This document shows, piece after piece, positions 47,421 through 59,174 of a stretch of DNA of 64,000 nt (position 1 is the stretch's first letter; each line of letters starts with the position of its first letter). Source of the DNA: Acholoe squamosa (Eukaryota; Annelida; Polychaeta; Phyllodocida; Polynoidae); the NCBI GenBank assembly GCA_949317995.1, contig OX439040.1, forward strand, positions 22,129,830 through 22,193,829. The letters run 5' to 3'. Below the pieces are notes generated by a model that saw only the letters and a list, made by a program, of their open reading frames with translations, made no database searches and was not told the origin of the DNA. Made by a program: the position numbers and the translations under genes.

Positions 47421-50400
47421 AAAGACGATTTAAAAGAACCTTTTCCCGAAATCAGCTTACGATGGTGGGCGGGTTGGTGAATGTGGAAACGATTCTGAGT
47501 GTTTGTGTAGGTGTCGTCTGCGCCCAAGGTTAAAGCAGACAACAATTTAAAAATGCTCTACTTCTGCTTTTTTATATTTCCTGTGCGTTTTCACTGGGAA
47601 TGAATGTCGTCTGCTGTCTGGTACTACTTGGGACGATGGTATAAAGGTTAATTCTCCACAGGCAAGTTAGCCTGTTTGTATCCTTCAAATGCGATCACAA
47701 CGTCAGAAATCCATTAACAAGTTAATTGGAAAGTTGATAACCTAGCTCGATTGTGGCATTTAGCTTAATGATAATCCATTGAGAGGGAAATACAATGTAT
47801 GGTTCTTAGGTTATAGCTCAATTATCCCGGCCTTGACTCTGCTAGGTCCTTGTGTATACTAAAGCCAGTCTCAGAGTACACCGCTTGTATATATAGGATA
47901 TCACTGAGCTACACTCTCCCTCCACAAAATCCCAGTAAAGTTTCCATTGGCTGTGTACCCTTAAAACCTTGGCCTGTATCCAAAATGTTTGTTATGAGTC
48001 AGCAGTGGGTGCCACTGCTACTACTGTCCATTTGACTGCCTCCCCTTCATGTGAGTGCACATGGATTGACATCTGTTCTAGAGATCTGAGCACTCTCAAA
48101 TGGCGCAACCAACCTCGGGAAAATCCCCACAGCCACCAGCTAACCAGTTAGAATGCAGGCAGACTTTGTGTGGTACCACGTGATCTAATAGGACTAGGAG
48201 ATCCGCTATAGTCGCTATGGCCCAGCGACCATGAGTGCTAGACTTGTTCAAGTTCTTACATGCATAATTATAACCAATGGAAAATCGATGGGATATTTCC
48301 ATTTGAACTTTGCTAAAAGAGTTAAAAGCAATTATATTATGGGTAAATTATTGTCTATAAAGGGTCACTAGATTTAGTTCATAAGGGATGTGATTATAGG
48401 CCTGTCTGTGTCTGGGCCAATGAGACTATAGATACGGTTCATGTACATAGGGGTCTGCACCTATGCGCCGTTAATATCGTCGGCTCTGGTTTTAAGAAAT
48501 TATTTCTCTTATTTTTTTTTCCATCAAGTATCGTGTTTGACAAGTGGGTCTGTCCGGGGTGCAGCCTGACACAAAGAGGTCTACCAGAAAGCAAGAGGAG
48601 AAAGCCTCTGCACAAAATATAAATCTACAAATAAAACAAAAAGTATACAATTCATGAGGACTCATTTTTATGCTGCGGGGTTATGCTACACAAAATACCT
48701 CGGCAAAATACACAAATTGCATATAAGTCTACTTTGGTATAGAGGGAAAGGTGCCAAAATATGATCCATGACAGGAGGTCAAAATAGACTTTCAGGCAAC
48801 AATGTTGCCCTGGCCATTCTACTACAAATGTACATTGTTTGAATAGTGTTCATAATGCTGATAAAAAGATCATTCCATAGACCTTCATCGTGATCATTAC
48901 TACACACATCACAGTATCATCCCTTACAAGTAGAGTAGAGAGCTCTAATAGTTCGCACTGACTATGCAAATCTAATAAATATAGTGTGACTAGCCTTTAA
49001 GATACAGAAATATATGTTTAATTCCAAATTCCCATTCCACAGCACGTCTACGTCTTGTAGATGGAGTCTGTACAACCACCCATTCATGACACCTTGGGCA
49101 TTCTTTAACGCAGTATATTCAACTTCCTGGATCAAACAGGTGACTTCACCCGTCCATCTAGCCTGGTTTTTTTTTTCTCTTCTCCCAGCGGTTCTCTATA
49201 CGATCAGCAAAATAGCTTTGGTCTTGTAGGGAAAAATCGCAAATGACGCCAATGCGACTCGGTGTGGGAGGGGGTCTTTGGAGTCTGATTTTAGAATCTG
49301 AATTTGTAAATACTCGTTAGTGGGGTAATAAAGTTCGTTGGGTATTGTAGTGGCAGTGCGGGTGCATGTGGGGGGGGAGGGGGATTATTAGCTTTGAAAA
49401 AGGGCCCAAAATGGTGACAATGCGAGTCTTCAAAAACTCCCCAAAATTGTAAGTAATTTGCCAAGGTTCCCAAGGAGGGGGTTGAGAGTTGGTTCAGGTG
49501 GCAAAAGGGTAGGATATGGGAGGTGTACACGGCTTTGATCGTGTGCGGTACATTTTAATGATAATAATTGACGAAGACTTCTACCATTGTGGTGGGCCTG
49601 TACAAGGTGCTTACCCACAACAAGAATCACATGCTTGTAATTGTATTTTGTAGCCCCACATTGAAAAGTACTAGCATTTGCTCAGCTTTGGAAGAGGTTG
49701 TGTTGTAAAATCTTGTAAATCTTGTCATAATTTAAGGAGGCTTCCCATGATCATCCACAACTTCCTCTGTTATTCCGGGGGGGGGGGCGATGTCCTGTAT
49801 TTTCGTTATCGAATAGTTGAATTCCACCACTATCATGTATATCATAAAGATAGTAGCACTCCCTGCACCCTAGGAGAGCACATTACCACCCAAGGCCTCC
49901 TTTACATGTGTAGTTATTGGTACCTTGCCAAGACGTACCTCTAGCCTATTACATGCTACACATGATCCAATTAACAACATGAAACAGCCCCCAGGCTTGT
50001 AGGTACTTACAGGATACTCATGTAATAACATTGCAACGTGTTCCCTATTGGCCTGATCACTAGGGACACGTGTGCAACATGCGCTTATTATTTTCCCTCG
50101 AAATATCTCAAAGTAACTGATAAAAGGAGATTGTGTTACTTAACATGTGTTAACACACGTCCAGGGTTGCCAGAAGACTCGGGAGGTGGTGATACTAGCT
50201 GTGCATCATGTATATCGTTCGTACATCCTTTTGGTTTTCATATTGATATTGAGAAATATAGATCAAATACATGCAAATTTCCAGAGAGATTACAGTCAAT
50301 TTGTATGTCATAAGCTGTGGTATAGAGGTCATGTTTTTTAAAGCATTCTTGGGATAGATGTATTGGATAGTTTGCTATGGATATCCAAAGCTTTAATGGC

Positions 50401-51755
50401 TGTACCTGGACATTTTAGGATGCACTTTGCATCAATCGTGCATCATACCGATCCTAAATTATGCGGTTGGTACAGTCCCAGAGGGCTGGCATGATGCAAC
50501 AAGTAAGTGAACGCAAGGCTTGCAATAACGTCTACTCGCCAGGGCTATTAAAAAGCATATATATTGCAAACAAATATGTGTATTGCAATGCACTATGTGA
50601 CCCATAAACCGGTAATTCTTTATATTGGCATTCATCCACGAAAGTCTTGGGAGTTTCTTCAATGGATGCTGTCATAGATCATGAAGGAGCCATCTTTGTG
50701 TACCAATTAGCCCATTTTAATATTTGGTTTATTTACTTCCCGACCCAGGTGTTCCATTCATATCGTGCCACTAGAAGTACCAAAATAACTCCACACACAT
50801 CTTTGTAAGGAGACTCCTGTGGCGTGCCAAATGACCACTCTTGTTATTCGAAGTTTCAATAAATTGATATCACTGACTACATGTATCATTGTAGCATTAT
50901 CGAACTTCAAGTTTCAATAATTATTTTGTGGTTTAAGAATTCCCATATTGGGAATTCGTTTTCCATGTCGATCTTTGATTTTACTATCAAGCTTGCCTTT
51001 GGGGTTACATTTGACGAAATGTATATAACTTCATTATATCGACTAACAGATAAAGATTTGCTCTTTGATATGAAATAGAAAAAACCAGCTATCAGGGAAA
51101 CATATCGCTTGCCATAGCATTCCCAAGCTGAGTGGATCTCCCTAATTCTCAGGGACGAGGGACGTGATCTTATTATTCAAGTTATCGTGAGGCCTTCTGT
51201 CAAGACGCCAAAAATGCAGATAATACTGCTTCATTGTGACCCGTGTTCACTCAGTCCTCCTACACCTATTGTCCCCTTTTGTATACCACCAAAACGCCCT
51301 CTTCATTTGTGAAGAAGTCTTGCAGGTCTAAGTATTTAGCTTTTGAGTTTGAAGCTGACTTAAAAATAGATACATTTAGTAGCCATTGCAGATCGTTACA
51401 TTTACCTCGGTCCAGAAAACCTTTATAATATGAATCTCCCCAGTAAACAGTGCCTTTTCTTCATTGAAATTTTTAAAACAGTAGCAGTAAAATAGTCCAG
51501 AATCAGAGCTCTACTTCCAGACTAAAAAGCTTTTGTCCCTTGTCCGCAAAGGCACCACGTTGAATTGCAAATGCTTGTTCTCTGTATATTATTTGTGTGG
51601 CGAAGAGAGGATGTTGCTCCTTTCTTATAGGGCTGAGGAAATATCTGAACAAGAACACGCACCACAAGGTGGCTGAGCCCTGCCTTGGAGTGGGATGTCT
51701 GTTTCCTGTGTACAAGATAGCTGTGCCAGACGATAAGCAGAAATCAGGGAAAGAG
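47421..51755. other. Upstream of the BCAP-like gene; no gene supported
   Basis: CpG dinucleotides are enriched at about 47260-47520 over exon 1 and its upstream flank, as expected for a promoter-proximal region. Beyond that, AT-rich DNA holds G-runs (49368-49381, 49779-49787) and several short minus-strand stretches between plausible splice sites (see rejected items). Confidence 0.4.
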
Positions 51756-51972
51756 TACACTGTAAAAGATAACTATTGAATCTACCAGGGGTCCTCGCAG
51801 AACTGAATAGTAAACCGCCGTAATTGTATTGCAGTGAACCAGTGTAGCTTTTACAAGAAGCACCAGGTGGCAGTATGGTGGTAATAGGAATCTCTATGAA
51901 AATAACGATGGGTCTCTGGCAACTTTGAGACAATGATTTTGCTGTTATTTCGAAAACTTTTTTTACAGTGTA
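51756..51972. mobile_element. 217-bp MITE, TACACTGTAAAA termini
   Basis: TACACTGTAAAAGATAAC at the left and CTTTTTTTACAGTGTA at the right are inverted and begin and end with TA. Interior text CACCAGGTGGCAGTATGGTG resembles GCACCAGGGGGCAGTATTGT near 25606-25626. Confidence 0.6.
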
Positions 51973-53936
51973 GATAAAACACTGAGGCCTAAGGATCTGT
52001 TTCCATGGTTACAGTATCATGGATTCTAACACCTGCCGAGTGTCTTTAGATGCACTTATTGTAAAAAAGGCTAGGTGTGAAAATGGTGCCGGGTGTTTAT
52101 GTGCTAGCTGAAAGACAAAGATAACCGAGGAGTATAGGAACTTGCCATCAAGTTGGAATAAGGAAAAGTAAATCACTCTTTTACAGTGGGATAGAATAAT
52201 ATATACAAGCCCCCGCCTACTTTATTCAATCTACGTCAATTAAAATCATTAAAACAACGATTACTTCCTGAAATTCCCATAATCATTTATCCATTATCTA
52301 GCATATAAGCTACTAATGCCATCCACGATCTAGCCACCTTAAAGCATGTATCTAGCCACACTATTCGTGGCTAAATTTTAGCACCAGATGCAAGCCATCT
52401 TGAAAAGATCCTATGATTATGAAGAGGATCTTTGGGAGATCGAAATTCCCAGAAGAATCCATTGACACATACACTTACTCATCACTAGACACCTAACATA
52501 AACAGATCATTCATGTACCACAACGCAAAAGTCATGTACTGTGTACATGTGGTTGGCTTCAAAGGGCACCTGCTAGAAAAGTTGGCCAGACCGTTGCTTG
52601 GATGAAGAGGATATAGTTGTGGTTGGTGCTGTGGGTGTGATGCAGGGGCCTGTTGGACACATTGGAAGGGGAGATCATTTATACTTAATGGATGATAGAT
52701 TTTGCTATCAATGGACTGACGTTTTTCCTTTTATTTGCGCTGATGCAAAATCATAAAATCAAATCAATGAATTAAAATCATGAACATTCTTCGGGCTCTT
52801 AGAGTGATCATTTACCGATCATACTGGATATATACCCTCCGCAACTAACCAAATCAACCCATGATATGTAGTATCGGTAAATGGTCGCTTCCAAAAGGGC
52901 TATAGGACTGTGCTGAAGCCAAGATGGTGTGAAAACACCGGTTCGCTGACATTTTGGGGCGCGGACATCCCTACGCTGGGCATCTGCGGTCTGTATAACC
53001 ATATGTAGTGGAAGAGAAATGGGAGCGGAATTCAGGGGTAGGTTTCCAGCCTAGGACATCCCCAGACATAATCACCACCAGGAGGATCCCTGCCAATGAT
53101 GCCGTCCGCGTCCGAGCGGTGGTGCTAGAAACCCGGTCAAGCACATTGGCGGATCCAGGGGGGGGGGGTAAGAGTCTTTGCCCTCGCCCTCCTAGAAAAT
53201 GAAGAGGGAGGGAAGAGTTCTAAAGGGAAAATACAGTCATGGGACTGAATATTTAGTACGGCAAAATGCATAAGAATGCAGATTTGTTTAGTCTGAAACA
53301 TCTAAATCTTGATCTTGCCCCCCTATCTCTTGCACAATTTTGGATCCTTCACTGAAGGACCAGTACATGTCATTACTTCTAAAAACATAGTCTATACCCT
53401 AGCTAACTTATCCCCTCCAAATGCTTTTTTTGCTGCAAGAATACTCAACAAATTCCAATATGAAAAATAAAAAAAAAACTGTTTGCTTATGGCCTATTTA
53501 TATATAGCCAAGGTAAAATAATGGTATGAATTAGAGAAATGATATACAAATAGTTTCGCCATTACTCTCCTTCAGATGCACCCTCTAATGAGCATATCCA
53601 CTAATTCGCCAGAAGCAAGTAATTTTTGGAAAGTTCACCCCTTTCACCTTGTGTTAGGTGCAATGGCCTTGATTTCTGTATTTTACGTGCCCTTTGCACA
53701 GTGTATACTCGTCATACATCATACACAGACACTAGTTTGTCACACAATGCATAACAACACATTCATATGAATAAAGCAGTTGATATCTCCAAGCAGAATT
53801 ACCTTACACAATAAATGAATATGGCTGCTCTAAGCACACCCCCTGGAGTTGTACGCTTGGAGATTGAGCTAGGGGACCGTGGCAGGAGGAGAGTCTGGGA
53901 GTACAGGGCTGTCTAGACTCCAAGTAATGTAGGCCT
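51973..53936. other. No recognised gene
   Basis: Includes a CpG-rich patch at 53098-53165 (GTCCGCGTCCGAGCGG) next to a G-run, of unknown origin. No convincing frame. Confidence 0.35.
52801..52890. repeat. Short imperfect hairpin
   Basis: AGTGATCATTTACCGATCATAC and the inverse of GTATCGGTAAATGGTCGCT pair with two mismatches around a 50-base loop; a possible tiny MITE. Confidence 0.5.
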
Positions 53937-54343
53937 GTAGTACTTTAAGTCTAGCATGTTGCTGTAATATCCCAGCTGTAGTACTTTTAGTCTAGCATGT
54001 TGCTGTAATATCCCAGCTGTAGTACTTTTAGTCTAGCATGTTGCTGTAATATCCCAGCTGTAGTACTTTTAGTCTAGCATGTTGCTGTAATATCCCAGCT
54101 GTAGTACTTTAAGTCTAGCATGTTGCTGTAATATCCCAGCTGTAGTACTTTTAGTCTAGCATGTTGCTGTAATATCCCAGCTGTAGTACTTTTAGTCTAG
54201 CATGTTGCTGTAATATCCCAGCTGTAGTACTTTAAGTCTAGCATGTTGCTGTAATATCCCAGCTGTAGTACTTTAAGTCTAGCATGTTGCTGTAATATCC
54301 CAGCTGTAGTACTTTAAGTCTAGCATGTTGCTGTAATATCCCA
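53937..54343. repeat. 41-bp minisatellite, 10 units
   Basis: Units start at 53937, 53978, 54019, 54060, 54101, 54142, 54183, 54224, 54265 and 54306. Each reads GTAGTACTTT(A/T)AGTCTAGC, then ATGTTGCTGTAATATCCCAG. The only internal variation seen is A or T at the eleventh base, in the order A,T,T,T,A,T,T,A,A,A. Confidence 0.95.
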
Positions 54344-55281
54344 GGCTTACTTGTTGCTGAACATAAGGGGCTGGTGCACTTCTGCATGTATCTACATGAC
54401 GCTCAAATCCAGTGTTGGTAAGTAGGCGAACAAACAGTTCTTGGGAGCAGATATACTGCATTGGAGTAAACTCAGCAGCACTGTATTAATAGTGTAGGAT
54501 GACCACAGGGACATGAGTTTTGAAGCATCCTGTGGCCTTTAGAGGGTTAGGGGTACCTTTTTAGTTGTTGCTACTTTTCTGGATGGGAGGAGGTTGGGGA
54601 GGGGGTGGTTAGTACCATCAATGTCAGATACCTCATGTACATAGCCCATCCTTCACACTGTAAATACCCCTCGTATTATTTCCAGAAAAATCCCAGCGAA
54701 CAGCCCCGGTTGTTCGTAATATTGTTATTGAAAACCATGGCAATAAACATGTTATGAGTGATAACAAAAAAAAATCAACCTGTAGCATCAGTTCCCAGAT
54801 ACAAGTTTCCAGGAGGACGACGATGACCTGGAGGACTGCCAGTCCTACACTGTGCCAGCTCCACCTATCGGAGAAGGGTCTGAACTCTGATATTTTCTCT
54901 TTTTTTTTTCATGAGATGACACCCCTCGTTGTGGGCTTAATGTTTAGGAACATATCATTATAACGAGGTACTTCAGAAACAATATTGTGATACATGTAGT
55001 TATTAGTTTTATTTTCAACTTAAATGTTATAAACGGTTTGTTTGTAAGCTGAATATAAAAATGAGGAATTTCACAATTATCATGATATTTCTCATTGAAC
55101 TGATGCAACTCCCACCTCTACTGTGGTCCTTCTATGTCAGATAGCATAGTGTGTCAAGACTCCTTTCAGGAAGGTGTCAACCTCATCAAGATGTAATAAT
55201 TATAACTTTTGCACGGTACCCTGACAGCAGGATTATGCGATCTATCGTCATATCTTCACTACTACCAATGCTAGTGTACAC

Positions 55282-56633
55282 TACACTGCAAAAATGGTGT
55301 TTAGGTCCTAAACACAATTCTAAACATATTCTTGCAACGTTTTTGTAATCACATTAATTTCCTAAACATGTTTAGCCAAACAATGTGCTTAGCTCAAGTG
55401 TTTAGAAATCTAGGTGTTTAGGTTCAAAATTTGTGTTTAGATATGGATGAAATTTTGCATTTAGATGTTTATGAATTTTTGTGTTTAGATGTCTAAGTGA
55501 TTTGGTTGGAAGTAAGGGTTTGCAGACATTGTATCCATAAAAAAAATAAAGGAATATCTTTTGTTTGTTTTCTCATTTACTGGAGGACATCAGCATGTAT
55601 TTACACAAAAGTCTCCAAAGATGTCAGCCACAGCTATATACATTATGTACACACTGCATTAGAATAGGAGACTTGAGGAAGTACAACAGGTTGGCTGCTC
55701 GAATTTTATCTCACCTCGTGCCTTCCTTACAGCCGACACTCAAGGGTGAGAGGTCCCGCGGGTTGTATCCACACGGAAGTGAGATTACCCTTGTGGCGTT
55801 TTGCCCGGACCCTAGTCTAATGGGGAGGGGGGATGATGGTGACCGAATCTATGGGAAGATAGAAAGCATGCCCCTACACATTTACCGAGGCAATGGTTCT
55901 TTAACATCCGTCACTACATAGGCATAGTGAGAGATGGACAGGCCTGTTTTAAGTCATTTGTCTGCCATGACCGCCGAGAGACTTTCCAGCACAGCCTAGC
56001 CAGGGCAGGGAGGAGCTCAAACGACACCTTACAGCAATGTTTGGAACCACCACTGTGCTCCGGCCGGGCCGGGAACCGAACCCACGACCTTACGGCCCGT
56101 GAGCGGACGCGCTACCGACTGCGCCACGCCTCCCGGCAACAGGTTGGCAAGAAGGACATTGCTTTATACTTTACAAAATAACATGACATAGGTGTAAGTC
56201 ATGGAGCTCATTGATTATTCTATGGTAATGATGGTGGTGTAAGTTGAATTTAGTCAATTTTCTATTGTTGTGTCTATTTTCATAACATTTAATGAAATGA
56301 CACTATGATAAACAAGACGTTTGGGGATATTTGTCACATCAATTGATTATAACTGTGTGCAGATAGTCCATTCAGAGGTAGTGCTGCTATCTGGTGTGGA
56401 TTTGACATCCAAGTATCTAAACATATTGATGTTTGAAACTAAACATCTAATATTCAACTGTTTAAACTCTAAACGTCTGAACATGTTTAGCAAAAATGTT
56501 TATGTATTTAGAATAAAAGTGTTATTTTCCTAAATATGTAGTCGATGATACACCTAACTGATGTAAGTGTTTAGGTTTTAAACATGTTTAGACCTAAACA
56601 TGTTTAAAATCTAAACACCATTTTTGCAGTGTA
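55282..56633. mobile_element. MITE, CACTGCAAAAATGG termini, copy 2 (carries a SINE)
   Basis: Same ends and TA flanks as 43827-44726 and collinear with it throughout. Its 1352 bp minus the SINE and one target duplication (453 bp) leaves 899 bp, against 900 bp for copy 1. Confidence 0.82.
55684..56148 (-). mobile_element. tRNA-derived SINE with 12-bp target duplication
   Basis: The SINE body is 55696-56136, flanked by CAACAGGTTGGC at 55684-55695 and 56137-56148. On the minus strand it starts with GGAGGCGTGGCGCAGTCGGT, whose A box is TGGCGCAGTCGG. TAGCGCG follows, then GTCGTGGGTTCGGTTCCCGG, whose B box is GGTTCGGTTCC. A non-tRNA body of about 350 bp ends GATAAAATTCGAGCA with no long poly(A). 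The homologous position in the copy at 43827 is uninterrupted (ACAACAGCTTGGCAGGAAGG), which proves the insertion. Confidence 0.85.
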
Positions 56634-58125
56634 GTGCACAATTTAGTCCTTAACGTATTACCTCTTTGACTGAAGACACCTGGTCGGATAGGTTCACTGA
56701 GGAGAAGACAGACCTAAGGAGATGTACACTTCAGTTGTCAACAAGAAACTATTTTGGTGAACACTCACCCGTCTGTCTTCTTTTTTTTCTAGATTTGCTC
56801 TTGCTTATTTCAAACTGTCTATGGACCACATCCTGTTAGGTTAAAGGTTTTATGCCATAGCAGATAAACAAGTAGAATATTGCTCAGAGTATGAATATTA
56901 ATGATATGTCATAGATATCCCATGGACAGTATAAATGAAATACACTTCATTAATATACACAAAACTGTTCACTGACTTCAGATATCCAAATTCCTGTGCC
57001 ATTACATTACCAATGGTTATGCTTTTCGGAGTGTCAAGTTATACGAATGAAATAAAGGGGGTAGAAGGTTACAGCTGTAAGGAATGAAAAAGAGGAAAAT
57101 AAGAGAACATCAAGCGAGCAAAGGCCATATTGAAAGAGAAATCAATCCATTGAGAAATAAATGCGAAAGGGACCTGTTATGACAGGTACCCCTCAACCCA
57201 TGCCTGTCATGTTATAAAACTTACAAACCCTAACCACCCACTGTAAATTATGGTAGAATACCTGTCTGATGACATTTGCAGTGCTAATTATGTGGAATAC
57301 TCTTCAAGAATCGCATAGCCATAATCATCCAATTAGATATACAATGTGGTTTAGGCTAATTGTCACTTGTAATGCGGATATTGATGGATACTTAAATGAA
57401 ATAAATGTCCTCCCTTCCCGTGGTCATATCTAAAATTTAATATTCATAGTCTACTCCTTTGCAATCTATCTAACAGCGAGCCATAAAAACGTGATTGAGT
57501 AGGGTGCTCAGTTCGTAGTTGCAATCTCCTAACACATAAAATTATTCTAATCTTCTTACCCAAGCTGTGTATTGCAGTGTATATCTTTAAGAATAATCAA
57601 AAAAGGCCCGTGGTATCTTAATGGGTTTTTTTCTGACTCTGTTTCAAATGCATTGGCAATGATGTTTATTTGGAGCATGCGCAGTAGCATTGTACAATGG
57701 GTTATGGGGCGTGTGGATGACATTGGTATATCACCATAGCAACCTTGTGGCAATAGTTCCACATAGGCTCAAACTGCGTATACATGAGACAGGAAGTTTT
57801 ATTTGGGGTTCTACTAGACTTGTTTAAGTCTCTGATATCATAATGATTATGATATAATGTCAGAAAGATATATTACCATGTGCGATTGAGTGAGAGCTGA
57901 ACTGGAGGATTGGGGCCTGTGAGGAAATGGGGGGGGGGACTCGTCTAACGGAATTATCCTTCTATAACTGATAGTGAAGGTGATTTAGATATCAAGTTAG
58001 GGCCTACAATAGTTTCATTTTCCTGTAGGCTTAGGAGTAGACTGATCAATAACCTCAGGGACCAAGATATGGCACTGGCTCAGAGGGGAGGTAGAGGGTA
58101 AGTTAGTGGTTTACCACGTACTCCT
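56634..58125. other. No recognised gene
   Basis: AT-rich DNA with a G-run at 57930. A minus-strand stretch near 56662-56832 has plausible splice sites but no partner that could be trusted. Confidence 0.35.
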
Positions 58126-58680
58126 GGTACCCCGGTCCCCACACTCTGTATACAAAGGGACGTCACCTGCGTTCTCCAATTTCAAAGACACCCCCTATTC
58201 CATGGATTTTCAAGCTAAAAAAACACCCATTTTCCATGGAAAATGTGGATTTTTGGTCCTCTAGAAACACCCATTTTACCACTTTTTTCTTGTATCAATG
58301 GAGGCATAATCTTACCATTACGACCTTTGGCTGTTGCCTTAGTGACTAAGCAGACAAACTATTTAATCGTTGGATAGCTAATGTATAGAATTACAGAAAA
58401 TCAATACATACAGTCTAAAGTTGAAGTTTACTGGGGAAAAGTCCCATATCTTCCAGGCCATAAGAATGAATACCCCCCTTTTCAAGAAAACATGGACATC
58501 TGATGGAAAAAAATACCACCCCCCTTTTTTAAATACAGGGAGTTTGTTGAATAAAAAGACCCCTTTTCTTGAAATCAGAGGGCATTGCCTTTGTGAGAAA
58601 AGGGACCCCTTTTCCACGTTTTTTAGAACGCAGGTGACGTCCTCCTCTAAATACTGAGTGTGGGGACTGGGCCTGGTACA
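58126..58680. mobile_element. MITE with long terminal inverted repeats
   Basis: The left end has CGGTCCCCACACTCTGTAT, then GACGTCACCTGCGTTCT. The right end has the inverse AGAACGCAGGTGACGTC, then CTGAGTGTGGGGACTGG. The arms are about 65 bp. The interior has many AAAAAGACCCC/CCTTTT-type blocks and no real gene. Confidence 0.7.
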
Positions 58681-58724
58681 CATTGAACATGTGGACAAAA
58701 GGCATTCTGTTGGCACAGGTTTAC

Positions 58725-59174
58725 TACCGTATTTCCTCATGTATAAGCCGGGCCCCGTGTATAAGCCTGCCCCGTGTATGAGCCTGGGCAAATGTCTACA
58801 TAGTGTTATACAAGCCTGCCTCGTGTATAAGCCCGGAGGGTAAATATGTGTATTCAGTTAAATCATATTTGGGGCCATAACTCTCCTTCTACTTGGAGTA
58901 TTGGTACAATTCCTTCAGCCATGTATTGACATTACATTTCCCTAGTGTGTAAAATCATCTTTGATTGGAATAAAGCATTAATTGATATGCAAATTATAGC
59001 AAATATAGACATAAATGTGAAGGAATTATAGACTAGATTATTCTGCAAAATATGAGGAAGTGCCACAGTAATTTTTCAGGCTTAGGAATTATAAGCCTGC
59101 CCCGTGTATTAGCCTGGTCAATTTCACACTTTGTACTTATATAAGCCCGGGCTTATACACGGGGAAATACAGTA
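58725..59174. mobile_element. MITE with TACCGTATTTCC termini
   Basis: Starts TACCGTATTTCCTCATGTAT and ends GGGGAAATACAGTA. GTGTATAAGCC(T/G)G and CTTATACACGG motifs iterate near both ends. Related in style (TACCGTA start, iterated TATAAG motif) to the element at 3187-3480. Confidence 0.65.

Noticed and set aside
50038-50313. Cysteine-containing plus-strand open frame
   Set aside because: No signal peptide, no splice support and no recognisable cysteine spacing; its length is within chance for this window.
53937-54343. CRISPR-like regular repeat
   Set aside because: Units are contiguous with no unique spacers and the host is eukaryotic; it is a minisatellite.
54801-54892. Plus-strand acidic stretch TSFQEDDDDLEDCQSYTVPA after an acceptor-like CAG
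   Set aside because: Looks exon-like but is isolated, with no upstream donor partner or polyadenylation signal found.
56045-56136. A genuine tRNA gene
   Set aside because: A and B boxes are present, but the block is the head of a SINE with a target duplication, and no intact acceptor-stem pairing was evident.
49430-56832. A chain of short minus-strand candidate exons (for example 56769-56832, 56662-56696, 54351-54455, 53566-53600, 51406-51458, 50737-50800, 50011-50059, ending in an open frame 49430-49681)
   Set aside because: They can be made to join in phase, and 54351-54455 (35 codons, donor GTAAGCC) is the most protein-like. However, most are under 65 nt, where stop-free frames between AG and GT are common by chance. 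The product resembles no known family. RNA-seq junctions would decide it.
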